A DNA stretch of 25,525 bases from an uncultured Bacilli bacterium (GCA_947627395.1 CANQVW010000007.1:1-25525); one strand, 5' to 3'; shown: positions 6,693-15,251, counted from the first letter of the stretch. Translations and numbers: made by a program. Notes: generated by a model not told the origin, from the sequence alone.

Positions 6693-8177
6693 ATGAAATT
6701 TGTTCTCACTTCAAAAGAGATGAAACAAGTGGATCAATATGTAATAGATCATGGAACATCCTCTTTATCTTTAATCAAACAAGCTGCAAAAGCGATATTT
6801 AATAAAATCATCTTTCTTTTTTCTAAACCAAAACGAATTCTTGTGGTTGTAGGTCAAGGTGGAAATGGTGCAGATGGATATTTTGTTGCCAAGTATTTAT
6901 TAGAGTATGGATTCGATGTTGATGTTTTGATGCAACAGGAACCAACAATGGAAGAGACTAAACTTGCGAAAGAAAGTTTTCCCAAATCTATTTTGACTTC
7001 ATTTCCTAATTCCTTTTATGATATTATCATTGATGCTCTATTTGGAATTGGATTTCAAGGAGCATTAGAAGATAAAGATATCACTCTTATTAAACAAATC
7101 AATCAACAATCATCCTATAAAATATCAATTGACATTCCTTCTGGAATCAATGGAACAACAGGAAAAGCAAGTCCAGTCGCTATTCAGGCTGATGTATTAA
7201 TTGCTATTCAATATGAAAAAGTAGGATATTACTTACAAGATGGAATGGATTATTTTTCTAAATTAGAAGTTGTTTCTTACGGAAAGGATGAATATCCAAA
7301 TACCTTTATGATGAGATTAGAACAAGAAGATATCTCTTCCTTTTTTCCGAAAAGAAAAAGAAACAGCCACAAAGGAACTTATCAAAAGACCATCATTGTC
7401 GGTGGAAGTGACTCATTTTGTGGAGCTCCTTACTTAAGTTATAGTGCCCTTTGTTCCTTACTTGGAGGAAGCGGCTATGCAACATTAGCTATTCCTGAAG
7501 AATTATATTCAGTATATGCTTTAAAAAATCCTGAAATTACCTATCTAAAAATGTCTAGTAAAGAGAATAAGATGATATTTAACCAGGAAATAATCGATAA
7601 ACTATTATCTTATCATACCATTGTCATTGGTATGGGAATGGGGACTTCATCTGAAGTTTATTTGATTCTTTGTTACTTATTAAAACATTTTAAAGGAACA
7701 GTAGTGATTGATGCCGATGGATTAAATTCATTAGCGGCTTATGGAATTCAAGTTTTAAAAGAAAAAACTTGTCAAGTTGTCTTAACTCCTCACTTGTTAG
7801 AATTTTCAAGATTAATCCAAGAACCATTAGAAAAAATAGAAAAAGAAGAAATCAAACTTGCGAAAGAGTTTGCAAATGAATATCAAATTACATTAGTCTT
7901 AAAAAGTTCCACAACCTTCATTACAGATGGAGTGTTGGATTATATCAATATTACAGGCACTGCTGCACTTGCGAAAGCTGGAAGTGGTGATTTATTATCT
8001 GGACTTATGGGTGGAATCATTTCTTCAACACAAGCAAATCTCACCAAGCAGTGTGCTGTTGCATGTTACATTATGGGAAAAGCTGGAGAACTTGCGGAAA
8101 AAGAAAAAGGGGAATATGCTGTACTTGCAAGAGATGTTATTCGCCTGATTCCTGAAGTGATGAAGGCAAATGAATGA
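6693..8177 (+). CDS. nnr: Bifunctional NAD(P)H-hydrate epimerase / ADP-dependent dehydratase
   Basis: 494 residues, the usual length for the fused enzyme. The N-terminal YjeF-type epimerase domain (about 1-205) carries VGQGGNGADGYFVAKYL (53-69), DALFGIGFQG (114-123) and IDIPSGINGTTG (146-157). The C-terminal ribokinase-like dehydratase (about 215-494) has VVGGS (here IVGGSDSF, 235-242), VIGMGMG, VIDADGLNSLA (338-348), LTPHLLEFSRL (364-374) and KAGSGDLLSGLMGG (428-441). Together they repair hydrated NADH and NADPH, which are dead-end products. The next gene is NAD kinase, a sensible pairing. The start has AAGGAAA before ATG. Confidence 0.95.
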   Translation: MKFVLTSKEMKQVDQYVIDHGTSSLSLIKQAAKAIFNKIIFLFSKPKRILVVVGQGGNGADGYFVAKYLLEYGFDVDVLMQQEPTMEETKLAKESFPKSILTSFPNSFYDIIIDALFGIGFQGALEDKDITLIKQINQQSSYKISIDIPSGINGTTGKASPVAIQADVLIAIQYEKVGYYLQDGMDYFSKLEVVSYGKDEYPNTFMMRLEQEDISSFFPKRKRNSHKGTYQKTIIVGGSDSFCGAPYLSYSALCSLLGGSGYATLAIPEELYSVYALKNPEITYLKMSSKENKMIFNQEIIDKLLSYHTIVIGMGMGTSSEVYLILCYLLKHFKGTVVIDADGLNSLAAYGIQVLKEKTCQVVLTPHLLEFSRLIQEPLEKIEKEEIKLAKEFANEYQITLVLKSSTTFITDGVLDYINITGTAALAKAGSGDLLSGLMGGIISSTQANLTKQCAVACYIMGKAGELAEKEKGEYAVLARDVIRLIPEVMKANE

Positions 8178-8190
8178 AAGGAAAATGAAC

Positions 8191-9051
8191 ATGAATAAAA
8201 AGATTTTAATTACCACAAACATTCATAAAGATGAATCTTTAGAAAAAACAAAGAATGTCATTACTTTTCTTCAAGAAAAAGGATGTATGATATATGTTCC
8301 TTCATCCATGTATAGTAGGTTACATTCAATGAATGTTTATGAATTTCATGATGAAAAAATGTTTTGTTGCATCGTATTAGGGGGAGACGGTACATTTCTT
8401 TCCACCGTCCATCAATATGCAACATATCATTTTCCTTTTGTTGGAATCAATTTAGGTAGAGTGGGTTACTTATCTGAAGTTACAGATGAGCATACCCTAG
8501 AATTCTTAAATGATTTACTCAATGAAAAATATGACATTCAAGAAAAATCTTTTATTGAAGTAAGTTATTTTGATGAGAATCAACAACAACAAACCAAATA
8601 TGCTTTTAATGAAGTTGTTCTTCACCGAGGATTATTTCCAAAGATGTTAAAGATGGAAGTTCAAATGAAGGAAGGATGGCAACATTCATTTTATGCGGAT
8701 GGTCTTTTAGTTGCCACAACCATGGGATCAAGTGCTTACAATCTTTCCGCAGGAGGACCATTGTTATTACCACAAGCCAAATGCTTTGTGATGACTGCTA
8801 TTTGTTCGCAATTTGGAATCATGCCTTCTATCGTTACCTCCGATGAGGATGCTATTTCCATCTCTTTTCAAGAGACCTCATCTAAACCAAAGGTATTGAT
8901 TACCATAGATGGAGAAGAACAATGCTTTTTGGATGTTTCAAAAACCATTGAAATCAAAAAAGCTAAAGAAACCTTATATATCATTAATATGAAAAATCAT
9001 CAAATCAGAGAAAATCATATTACCAAAATGTTTAATGGTTATATGAAATAG
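8191..9051 (+). CDS. nadK: NAD kinase
   Basis: 286 residues from the chosen start at 8191, which has AAAGGA eight bases upstream; in-frame ATGs at 8170 and 8185 are less well placed. Motifs: GGDGTFLSTV (64-73, catalytic Asp66), NLGRVGYLSEV, FNEVVLHRG, DGLLVATTMGSSAYNLSAGGP (the TPTGSTAY region) and TIDGEE. It makes NADP from NAD with ATP or polyphosphate, in the cytoplasm. It lies 13 bases after nnr and 7 bases before the NfnA gene, so synthesis, repair and reduction of NADP are likely expressed together. Confidence 0.95.
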   Translation: MNKKILITTNIHKDESLEKTKNVITFLQEKGCMIYVPSSMYSRLHSMNVYEFHDEKMFCCIVLGGDGTFLSTVHQYATYHFPFVGINLGRVGYLSEVTDEHTLEFLNDLLNEKYDIQEKSFIEVSYFDENQQQQTKYAFNEVVLHRGLFPKMLKMEVQMKEGWQHSFYADGLLVATTMGSSAYNLSAGGPLLLPQAKCFVMTAICSQFGIMPSIVTSDEDAISISFQETSSKPKVLITIDGEEQCFLDVSKTIEIKKAKETLYIINMKNHQIRENHITKMFNGYMK

Positions 9052-9058
9052 GAGATGT

Positions 9059-9901
9059 ATGAATAAAATAATAAAGAAAAAAAGATTAAATGATACGGTT
9101 ACACTCATGGAAATTGAAGCTCCTTGGATTGCGAAAAAAGCACAACCAGGACAATTTGTTATTTTACGTGTCCATGAGCATGGAGAAAGAATTCCATTAA
9201 CCATTGCCGATTACAATCCACAAGCAGGAACTGTAACTATTATTTTTCAAATTGTTGGGGCAACAACAGAACAATTAAATCATTTAGAGGAAAATGACTC
9301 TCTTCATGATTTTGTTGGACCATTAGGAGTACCTTCTAAATTAGATGGATTAAAAAAAGTCGCTGTCATTGGTGGTGGTGTTGGATGTGCTATTGCCTAT
9401 CCAATTGCGAAAAAATTGCATGAAAATGGTGTAGTTGTTCATTCAATTGTTGGATTTAGAAATAAAGATTTAATTATTTTAGAAGATGAATTTAAAAAAG
9501 TGAGTCATTTATATTCAGTTGCAACAGATGATGGAAGTTATGGAACAAAAGGATTAGTCACTCATGTTTTAGAAGATTTACTAAAACGAGGGGAACAATA
9601 TGATGAAGTGTTTGCCATAGGACCCTTAATCATGATGAAATTCGTTTCATTACTTACAAAAACTTACCAAATTAAAACAACTGTAAGTATGAATCCAATT
9701 ATGATTGATGGAACAGGGATGTGTGGATGTTGTCGTTTAAGTGTTGGCGGTGTAACAAAGTTTGCTTGTGTCGATGGACCAGACTTTGATGGACATCAAG
9801 TTGATTTTGATACAGCCATCGAGCGCTCTAAAATGTATCAATCCTTTGAAAGAAGAAAAAGAGAAGAAACTTGTCGCTTGTTTCATCAGGAGGATAACTA
9901 A
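9059..9901 (+). CDS. nfnA: NfnA-type FAD/[2Fe-2S] subunit of NADH-dependent ferredoxin:NADP oxidoreductase
   Basis: 280 residues, with AGGAG before the ATG. The FAD domain has GQFVILR (31-37) and RIPLTIAD (44-51). The NAD-binding part has VIGGGVGCAIAYPIA (103-117). The C-terminal cluster site is CGCC...CVDGPDFDGHQVDF (Cys 222, 224, 225, 237), a typical [2Fe-2S] pattern of this family. Relatives include dihydroorotate dehydrogenase PyrK and the sulfide dehydrogenase small subunit. The adjoining NfnB gene makes NfnA the best reading. The NfnAB complex couples NADH and reduced ferredoxin to NADPH formation by electron bifurcation, which implies a ferredoxin-based anaerobic metabolism. Confidence 0.92.
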   Translation: MNKIIKKKRLNDTVTLMEIEAPWIAKKAQPGQFVILRVHEHGERIPLTIADYNPQAGTVTIIFQIVGATTEQLNHLEENDSLHDFVGPLGVPSKLDGLKKVAVIGGGVGCAIAYPIAKKLHENGVVVHSIVGFRNKDLIILEDEFKKVSHLYSVATDDGSYGTKGLVTHVLEDLLKRGEQYDEVFAIGPLIMMKFVSLLTKTYQIKTTVSMNPIMIDGTGMCGCCRLSVGGVTKFACVDGPDFDGHQVDFDTAIERSKMYQSFERRKREETCRLFHQEDN

Positions 9902-9902
9902 T

Positions 9903-11294
9903 ATGGCCAATATGAATTTAAAAAGAAATCCCATGCCAACCCAAGATCCCAATGTTCGAAACCACAACTTTTCTGAAGTTGCACTAGGATATACGAAGAT
10001 CCAAGCCCTAGATGAAGCGAGTCGATGCTTACATTGTAAGAATCAACCTTGTGTTTCAGGATGCCCTGTTCAAATTGATATTCCATCCTTTATTGAAAAA
10101 ATAAAAGAAGAAAAGTTTGAAGAAGCGTATCAAGTGATTGCAAAATCAAGTTCTCTACCCAGTGTCTGCGGGAGAGTATGTCCACAAGAAACACAATGTG
10201 AAGCAAAATGTGTTCGTGGAATTCGTGGAGAATCCGTTGGAATTGGAAGATTAGAGCGTTTCGTTGCTGATTTACATCACCAAAAAGAAACAGAAGAAAC
10301 AATGAATGTTCCTTTTAATGGACATAAAGTCGCTATCATTGGATCTGGACCCTCTGGACTAGCTTGTGCAGGCGATTTAGCAAAACAAGGATATGCCGTA
10401 ACCATTTTTGAAGCACTTCACTTAGCAGGTGGTGTTTTAGTGTATGGCATCCCCGAATTTCGTTTACCTAAAAAAATCGTACAAAAAGAAATTGATACAC
10501 TAAAGAAATATGGTGTAGATATTCAAACCAATGTTGTTATTGGAAAAACATTATCGATTGATGAATTGATGAACAATCAAGGATATGAAGCCATATTTAT
10601 TGCAACAGGGGCAGGACTTCCTCGATTCATGAATATACCAGGGGAAAATTTAAATGGAGTTTATTCCGCAAACGAATTTTTAACGCGAATGAATTTAATG
10701 AAATCCTATGAACTTGATTCTGAAACTCCAATTCAAAGAGCCAAAAAAGTGGCAGTTGTTGGTGGAGGAAATGTTGCTATGGATGCTGCTCGATCAGCAA
10801 AACGATTAGGGGCAGAAGAAGTTTATATCGTCTATCGTCGCTCTTTAGAAGAATTGCCAGCAAGAAAAGAAGAAGTAGAACATGCAAAAGAAGAAGGAAT
10901 TATCTTTAAATTATTATCAAATCCCATTGAAATCATAGGTAATGATCAAAACTTTGTGAAAGGCATGAAATGTGTTGAAATGGAATTAGGAGAAATGGAT
11001 GCATCAGGTAGAAGAAAACCAGTCGTCAAGGAAGATTCTGAATTCTTTTTAGATGTCGATTGTATTATCATGGCCATTGGAACTTCACCAAATCCATTAA
11101 TTAAATCTACAACTGAAGGTTTAAAAACACAACCTTGGGGTGGAATTGTGATTGACGAAGAAACAGGAGCCACCTCACGCCCAGGAATATTTGCAGGTGG
11201 AGATGCAGTCACAGGAGCAGCTACAGTGATTCTTGCCATGGGTGCTGGAAAACTTGCTGCTAAATCCATTGATCAATATATAAAAAATAAATAG
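9903..11294 (+). CDS. nfnB: NfnB-type subunit (glutamate synthase small-subunit family)
   Basis: 463 residues from the ATG at 9903, which has AGGAGG nine bases upstream; an earlier in-frame Met lies inside nfnA and has no ribosome site. The N-terminus carries two [4Fe-4S] motifs: CLHCKNQPCVSGC (Cys 42, 45, 50, 54) and CGRVCPQETQCEAKC (Cys 89, 93, 99, 103). The FAD fold follows (IIGSGPSGLACAGDLA, 145-160), then GGVLVYGIPEFRLPK and an NADP fold (VVGGGNVAMDAARSAKRLG). It ends with GIFAGGDAVTGAATVILAMGAGK. This length and layout fit NfnB or stand-alone GltA-like proteins; the adjacent NfnA decides it. No glutamate synthase large subunit is in the window. Confidence 0.92.
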   Translation: MANMNLKRNPMPTQDPNVRNHNFSEVALGYTKIQALDEASRCLHCKNQPCVSGCPVQIDIPSFIEKIKEEKFEEAYQVIAKSSSLPSVCGRVCPQETQCEAKCVRGIRGESVGIGRLERFVADLHHQKETEETMNVPFNGHKVAIIGSGPSGLACAGDLAKQGYAVTIFEALHLAGGVLVYGIPEFRLPKKIVQKEIDTLKKYGVDIQTNVVIGKTLSIDELMNNQGYEAIFIATGAGLPRFMNIPGENLNGVYSANEFLTRMNLMKSYELDSETPIQRAKKVAVVGGGNVAMDAARSAKRLGAEEVYIVYRRSLEELPARKEEVEHAKEEGIIFKLLSNPIEIIGNDQNFVKGMKCVEMELGEMDASGRRKPVVKEDSEFFLDVDCIIMAIGTSPNPLIKSTTEGLKTQPWGGIVIDEETGATSRPGIFAGGDAVTGAATVILAMGAGKLAAKSIDQYIKNK

Positions 11295-11302
11295 CGAACA
11301 AA

Positions 11303-11331
11303 TTGAAATTTTTATACAATTTTGGTATAAT
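11303..11331 (+). promoter_or_regulatory. Promoter of the sigma factor gene
   Basis: TTGAAA (11303-11308), a 17-base spacer and TATAAT (11326-11331), starting only 9 bases after nfnB. Transcription should start near 11338, giving a very short leader. The sigma gene may also receive read-through from nfnB, since no terminator lies between. Confidence 0.8.
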
Positions 11332-11350
11332 TTGTATAAGGGATGAAATT

Positions 11351-11947
11351 ATGCTAAAAGTTGATAAAAAAATCATTGAAGGCTTGAAAAGAAAAGATGA
11401 ACAAGCGTTTGAGGATTTATTTAAAATCTATCATAAAAAAATCCATCAACTTGTTTATTCGTATGTGAAAAATTCATTTGAATGTGAAGATGTTGAACAA
11501 GAAATCTACATCCGAGTATTAAATAAAATTCATTTATATGATGAAGAAAAAGCACCTTTTTCCTCATGGATTTTAAAACTTGCGAAAAATTATACCATTA
11601 ATTATATGAAATCTAAACAACATCATCCTGTTATTTATAGTGATGAATATGTTGGTAATTACATGGATGAAAAAGTACAAATCCATTTGGATCTTTTCTT
11701 TTCAGAAATCCAAAAGGAACTTACACCAATTGAATACAGAATATTAATCCTAAAAATCATTCAAAAAATGAATTATAAAGAACTTTCTTTATATTTTAAT
11801 ATCAGTATTTATCAGTGTAAGAAACTATATCATAGAGCTTATCAAAAAGCTAAAATAAAAGTAGAAGAAAAAAACAAACCTTTTTCAAAAAGAAAACAAG
11901 ACCATCTTAAAAACATTTTGCTTATGCTGAACTTGTTTTCAATATAA
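11351..11947 (+). CDS. ECF-like sigma-70 family RNA polymerase sigma factor
   Basis: 198 residues. The start at 11351 is preferred because an in-frame TTG at 11303 is part of the -35 box. Region 2 is seen at about 14-85: EQAFEDLFKIYHKKIHQLVYSYVKNSFECEDVEQEIYIRVLNKI, then FSSWILKLAKNYTINYMK. Region 4 is at about 130-180: LTPIEYRILILKIIQKMNYKELSLYFNISIYQCKKLYHRAYQKAK, a helix-turn-helix for -35 recognition. A basic tail follows. No anti-sigma gene is adjacent on the same strand. The start is preceded by AAGGGATG, a modest ribosome site. The regulon cannot be read from the window. Confidence 0.88.
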   Translation: MLKVDKKIIEGLKRKDEQAFEDLFKIYHKKIHQLVYSYVKNSFECEDVEQEIYIRVLNKIHLYDEEKAPFSSWILKLAKNYTINYMKSKQHHPVIYSDEYVGNYMDEKVQIHLDLFFSEIQKELTPIEYRILILKIIQKMNYKELSLYFNISIYQCKKLYHRAYQKAKIKVEEKNKPFSKRKQDHLKNILLMLNLFSI

Positions 11948-11973
11948 AAAATCCTCTTTTATAGAGGATTTTT
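11947..11973. terminator. Bidirectional terminator between converging genes
   Basis: AAAAATCCTCT pairs perfectly with AGAGGATTTTT across loop TTTAT. It can serve the sigma factor on one strand and the small gene on the other; the small gene's stop codon begins in the loop. Confidence 0.85.
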
Positions 11974-12129
11974 ATTTTGGATGGGTTCATGATCTGTATA
12001 GGCATCATTTGTTTCATTGTCTGATGCATCCACCATATCACTACGTGCCATTTCAGCATCACGATAAAAATAATCACTGTTTTCAACAACACTTAATTTA
12101 GGTAATTTTCTTTTTATATTCTTTTTCAC
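11959..12129 (-). CDS. Small acidic protein with GTG start, unrecognised
   Basis: 56 residues. The start is the GTG complement at 12127-12129, chosen because a near-perfect AAGGAGG (complement of 12135-12142) lies five bases upstream; an ATG further up at 12165 has no such site. The first 11 residues are basic (MKKNIKRKLPK). The rest is acidic and polar (SDYFYRDAEMARSDMVDASDNETNDAYTDHEP). No membrane segment, signal peptide or Cys is present. I do not recognise a family. The strong ribosome site and the shared terminator argue that it is real. It converges on the sigma factor gene, which does not by itself imply a functional link. Confidence 0.65.
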   Translation of the reverse strand: MKKNIKRKLPKLSVVENSDYFYRDAEMARSDMVDASDNETNDAYTDHEPIQNKNPL

Positions 12130-12213
12130 GTTGTCCTCCTTTTTATTATTATTCCCATATTTCATTAATTTTTTACGAATTGGATAGAAATGTATCTAAA
12201 TAAACTCATAAAT

Positions 12214-12264
12214 ATTATGAAATAATTATGATTATGAAATAATTATGATTATGAAATAATTATG
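12214..12264. repeat. Three perfect tandem copies of a 17-bp repeat
   Basis: ATTATGAAATAATTATG occurs three times head to tail (12214-12230, 12231-12247, 12248-12264) without mismatch. Each copy contains short self-complementary pieces (ATAATTAT). It lies upstream of the minus-strand small gene. It may be a cluster of protein sites or a slippage product of AT-rich DNA. Confidence 0.9.
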
Positions 12265-12423
12265 TACTCACAATTCACTAATAAAGAAAAAATTAATAAT
12301 AAACAAAATAATATTGAATATTTTTTTCTTATTTTTAAAAATATAATTAAAAATCTTTAAATTTCATATTGATTTTTATCAAAAATTATAAAATGTAGTC
12401 TATTTTTCCTTTATTTATCGGAT

Positions 12424-12459
12424 TTATTGTATGGAATAATTAGGTATTATATACAATAA
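12424..12459. repeat. 9-bp inverted repeat in the intergenic region
   Basis: TTATTGTAT (12424-12432) and ATACAATAA (12451-12459) are exact complements with 18 bases between. It lies about 80 bases upstream of the lipoprotein -10 box. It could be an operator, but AT-rich DNA gives such arms by chance. Confidence 0.45.
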
Positions 12460-12536
12460 ACTACCATTATTTTACCATCTTTAACAGACAATAGCATTTA
12501 TTTTAATAAATTGTAGAAATATTGAATAAAATATGG

Positions 12537-12542
12537 TACAAT
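12537..12542 (+). promoter_or_regulatory. Likely -10 box for the InlB-repeat lipoprotein
   Basis: TACAAT preceded by TATGG, 21 bases before the start codon. No good -35 box is seen at 16-18 bases; TTGTAG sits 20 bases away. Confidence 0.45.
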
Positions 12543-12563
12543 AATTAAAGAGGTGAATTGAAA

Positions 12564-13562
12564 ATGAGAAAATCATATTTATTCATACTAGTATTCATTC
12601 TTTTATTTTCTATTTATGGATGTCAAAAGAAAGAAGAAGCACCTCGTTATTATGAAGTTCAATTTGAAACCAATGGAGGTACCTTAGTTCCAACATTAGT
12701 TGTCTTAGAAGGTAAGTTACCAAGAAAACCTCATACACCTAAAAAACAACAAAACAAGTTTATAGATTGGTATCAAGATGAAAATTTTAAAACTCCCTAT
12801 TATTTTGATGAACCCATTCAATCTGATATGATTTTATATGCAAAATGGGAAGAAATAAAAAAAGTTAAAGTTATTTTAGATTATCAAAACCAAGCATGGG
12901 AAAGTAAAGAAGCTTTATATAAAGCTTTCAATACTGATTTTTATCGTTTTATTTTATCTATTGATGGTGGAAAAGAAGATTTAGAAAATAATCAAATTTT
13001 TTCTTTAGATGATTTTCTTGAATTTTGCAAGAATTGGAATGCTTTAGATTTAGATTCTATGACAGGAATTGGAGATGTTCTTGGAAAGTATTTTTTATGG
13101 AATACAACAAATCCAAACATTGAAGATCAACCCACAACTCATTTTATCGGTTATTGCTATCAAAATGGGTATTACAAAACCTTTCTTCCTTTCTTACAAA
13201 CTTTCTTTGTTTATTGGCGAGAAGACCAAGGAGTATCAGTAGAACATGCAACAGAATTTTTTTATGATTCTTGGTCCACTGTAATATCCACAGAAAAATT
13301 TTTCTATTTTACACCTCAGACATTAAAAGAAAAATATCCATGGATGAATTCATCTCGAGTCGATAAAGCATTGGTACAAATCCCTGGTGTTTTAAATCAG
13401 CCTATTGAAAATGAATTTTATGAACATGATGTTTTTATTTTACCACAGAATATAAAAATTGATGGATGTACTTTTCTTGGATGGTATGATAATCCAGAAT
13501 GTACAGGGGACGCCATAACTTTTGTTACAACTGGTTGTACAGTTTATGCAAAATGGACATAG
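12564..13562 (+). CDS. Lipoprotein with N- and C-terminal InlB-type repeats
   Basis: 332 residues. The ATG at 12564 follows AGAGGTG at normal spacing; a TTG two codons earlier is not needed. The signal peptide ends in IYGC (Cys20), so it is a surface lipoprotein. Residues about 29-97 form a Listeria-Bacteroides (InlB B) repeat: YYEVQFETNGGTLVPTLVV, then HTPKKQQNKFIDWYQDENFKTPYYF and DMILYAKW. The last about 40 residues match the second half of such a repeat (GCTFLGWYDNPECTGDAITF, then VYAKW). The middle (about 100-290) is aromatic and acidic and I do not recognise it. Such repeats usually serve adhesion or surface display. The Na/Pi cotransporter gene begins 30 bases later, perhaps co-transcribed. 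Confidence 0.85.
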   Translation: MRKSYLFILVFILLFSIYGCQKKEEAPRYYEVQFETNGGTLVPTLVVLEGKLPRKPHTPKKQQNKFIDWYQDENFKTPYYFDEPIQSDMILYAKWEEIKKVKVILDYQNQAWESKEALYKAFNTDFYRFILSIDGGKEDLENNQIFSLDDFLEFCKNWNALDLDSMTGIGDVLGKYFLWNTTNPNIEDQPTTHFIGYCYQNGYYKTFLPFLQTFFVYWREDQGVSVEHATEFFYDSWSTVISTEKFFYFTPQTLKEKYPWMNSSRVDKALVQIPGVLNQPIENEFYEHDVFILPQNIKIDGCTFLGWYDNPECTGDAITFVTTGCTVYAKWT

Positions 13563-13592
13563 AAAAATATTGAGAGTTAAAAAGAGGTATTT

Positions 13593-15242
13593 ATGGAATA
13601 TGTAACAGCAGTTATTTCCTTACTTGCAGGACTAGGAACATTTTTGATTGGATTTAAAATTCTTTCAGAAAATATAGAAAAATTAGCAACATCTAAATTA
13701 AAACAATTATTTGGAAAAGCTTCCAAAAACAAATTGGTTGGAGTTGGAGTTGGTGCTGCCACTACCGCTATTATTCAAAGTTCATCAGTAACCACAGTTA
13801 TGGTGGTCGGATTTGTTAATGCAGGAGTCATGACCTTATATCAAGCGACTACAGTGATTATGGGTGCGAATATTGGTACAACCATCACTGCTCAAATTGT
13901 TTCACTTCAATCTTTTGATTTTGTTAGTTTTGCCATCATTTTAACATTCATTGGTAGTTTTATGAATTTGCTTGCAAAAAATGATCGCTTAAAAACCATT
14001 GGATATGTATTTGCAGGATTGGGACTTGTTTTTTTAGGAATGAAATTCATGTCAGATTCTATGAAAACATTTAGAGATAATGATGCGTTTAAACATGCTT
14101 TCTCAGTTATTCATAATCCATTTTTACTATTAATGATTGGCTTACTTATTACCGCTTTATTACAAAGTTCTGCAGCTGTAACGACCATTTTAATTTCCAT
14201 GGTTGGAGCAGGAATTGTCGTTGGAAATGGTGGAAATTCTGTTTTATATATTATTTTAGGTACAAACATTGGAACTTGTGTAACTGCTTTGTTTTCTTCC
14301 ATTGGGGCTAGTACCAATGCCAAACGTGCTAGTATCATTCATATTTTGTTTAACGTCTTTGGTGCTCTTTTATTTATGATTGTTTTATTAATTTGGAAAG
14401 ATTTTATGCAAGATACATTTGCAAAATGGTTCCATCATCCTGAAAACCAAATTGCCATGTTTCATACCTTCTTTAATATCGCCTGTACTTTGATTTTCTT
14501 ACCATTCACAGGAGCATTTGTGAAACTGTCTCAGTGGATTGTGAAAGACAAAAAGAAAGAACAAGAACCAAAATCTGTTTACTTGGATCAAAGATTATTA
14601 CATAACCCATCTGTTGCTTTGCAACAAGTACGAAAAGAAATGGTGCATATGTGTGACATAGCCATGGATGCATTAGGAGTAGCATTACAAGGTTTCCTAA
14701 TTAAATCCACTGAAAATGAAAATAAAGTTTTTGAAAGTACAAATGAAGTCAATAATGATTGTAAACAAACCATAACTTATTTAGTAAAGCTTTCAACAAC
14801 CAATCTATCTTATAAGGATGAATCAACCGTTTCATCTTTACATGATACCTTAGGAGATATCATTCGTATCGCAGAAATATCAGATAATGTTGTCAAATAT
14901 ACCCATAAATCCATTGAAGAGGATTTACATTTTTCTGATCAAGTCAAAGAAGCTTTACAAGAAATGTATCATCAAATTCAAGCAATGTATCAATTAATTG
15001 TTCCGATCATCTTAAATAATGATGGAAATACTTTGTCACAAGTTAGAGAATGTGAAAATAGAATCGATGAGATGCGTAAAGAAATGATAGCAGACCATAT
15101 CAAACGTTTAAATGAAGGATTATGTCAACCACAAAGTAGTGGAGTTTTCATCAATTTAGTGAGTAACTTAGAACGTATTGGTGACCATTTGAATTACATG
15201 ACACAAATTGTTGATACACAAATGAATCGTTTAAATGTGTAA
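13593..15242 (+). CDS. Na/Pi cotransporter family protein with PhoU-like domain
   Basis: 549 residues. The first about 320 residues are membrane segments with the two inverted Na/Pi repeats. Each carries a QSS motif: IIQSSSVTTVMVVGFVNAGVMT (61-82), followed by GANIGTTITAQ, and ALLQSSAAVTTILISMVGAGI, followed by LGTNIGTCVTALFSS. The rest (about 335-549) is helical and PhoU-like (LHDTLGDIIRIAEISDNV, then NLVSNLERIGDHLNYM). Known members move phosphate with sodium, or are thought to; the soluble tail probably senses or gates. Length is normal. The RBS is AAGAGG. The TtcA-like gene follows after 9 bases. Confidence 0.92.
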   Translation: MEYVTAVISLLAGLGTFLIGFKILSENIEKLATSKLKQLFGKASKNKLVGVGVGAATTAIIQSSSVTTVMVVGFVNAGVMTLYQATTVIMGANIGTTITAQIVSLQSFDFVSFAIILTFIGSFMNLLAKNDRLKTIGYVFAGLGLVFLGMKFMSDSMKTFRDNDAFKHAFSVIHNPFLLLMIGLLITALLQSSAAVTTILISMVGAGIVVGNGGNSVLYIILGTNIGTCVTALFSSIGASTNAKRASIIHILFNVFGALLFMIVLLIWKDFMQDTFAKWFHHPENQIAMFHTFFNIACTLIFLPFTGAFVKLSQWIVKDKKKEQEPKSVYLDQRLLHNPSVALQQVRKEMVHMCDIAMDALGVALQGFLIKSTENENKVFESTNEVNNDCKQTITYLVKLSTTNLSYKDESTVSSLHDTLGDIIRIAEISDNVVKYTHKSIEEDLHFSDQVKEALQEMYHQIQAMYQLIVPIILNNDGNTLSQVRECENRIDEMRKEMIADHIKRLNEGLCQPQSSGVFINLVSNLERIGDHLNYMTQIVDTQMNRLNV

Positions 15243-15251
15243 GAGGTTGTT

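Larger units (their letters stand above)
12130..12563. other. AT-rich intergenic region between divergent genes
   Basis: About 430 bases with no credible gene. It separates the divergent small acidic protein and the InlB lipoprotein, so it should hold promoters for both. It contains a perfect 17-bp tandem repeat (12214-12264) and an inverted repeat (12424-12459). A promoter for the minus-strand gene is not obvious. Confidence 0.7.

Noticed and set aside
9762..9902. N-terminal extension of NfnB into the NfnA gene
   Set aside because: No ribosome site, long overlap, and the extra residues do not resemble the family; AGGAGG precedes 9903.
11303..11350. TTG start extending the sigma factor by 16 residues
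   Set aside because: That TTG is the -35 box of a clean promoter and the transcript begins after it.
12214..12264. CRISPR-like array
   Set aside because: The repeats are directly adjacent with no spacers and are AT-only apart from G in ATG; no cas gene is near.
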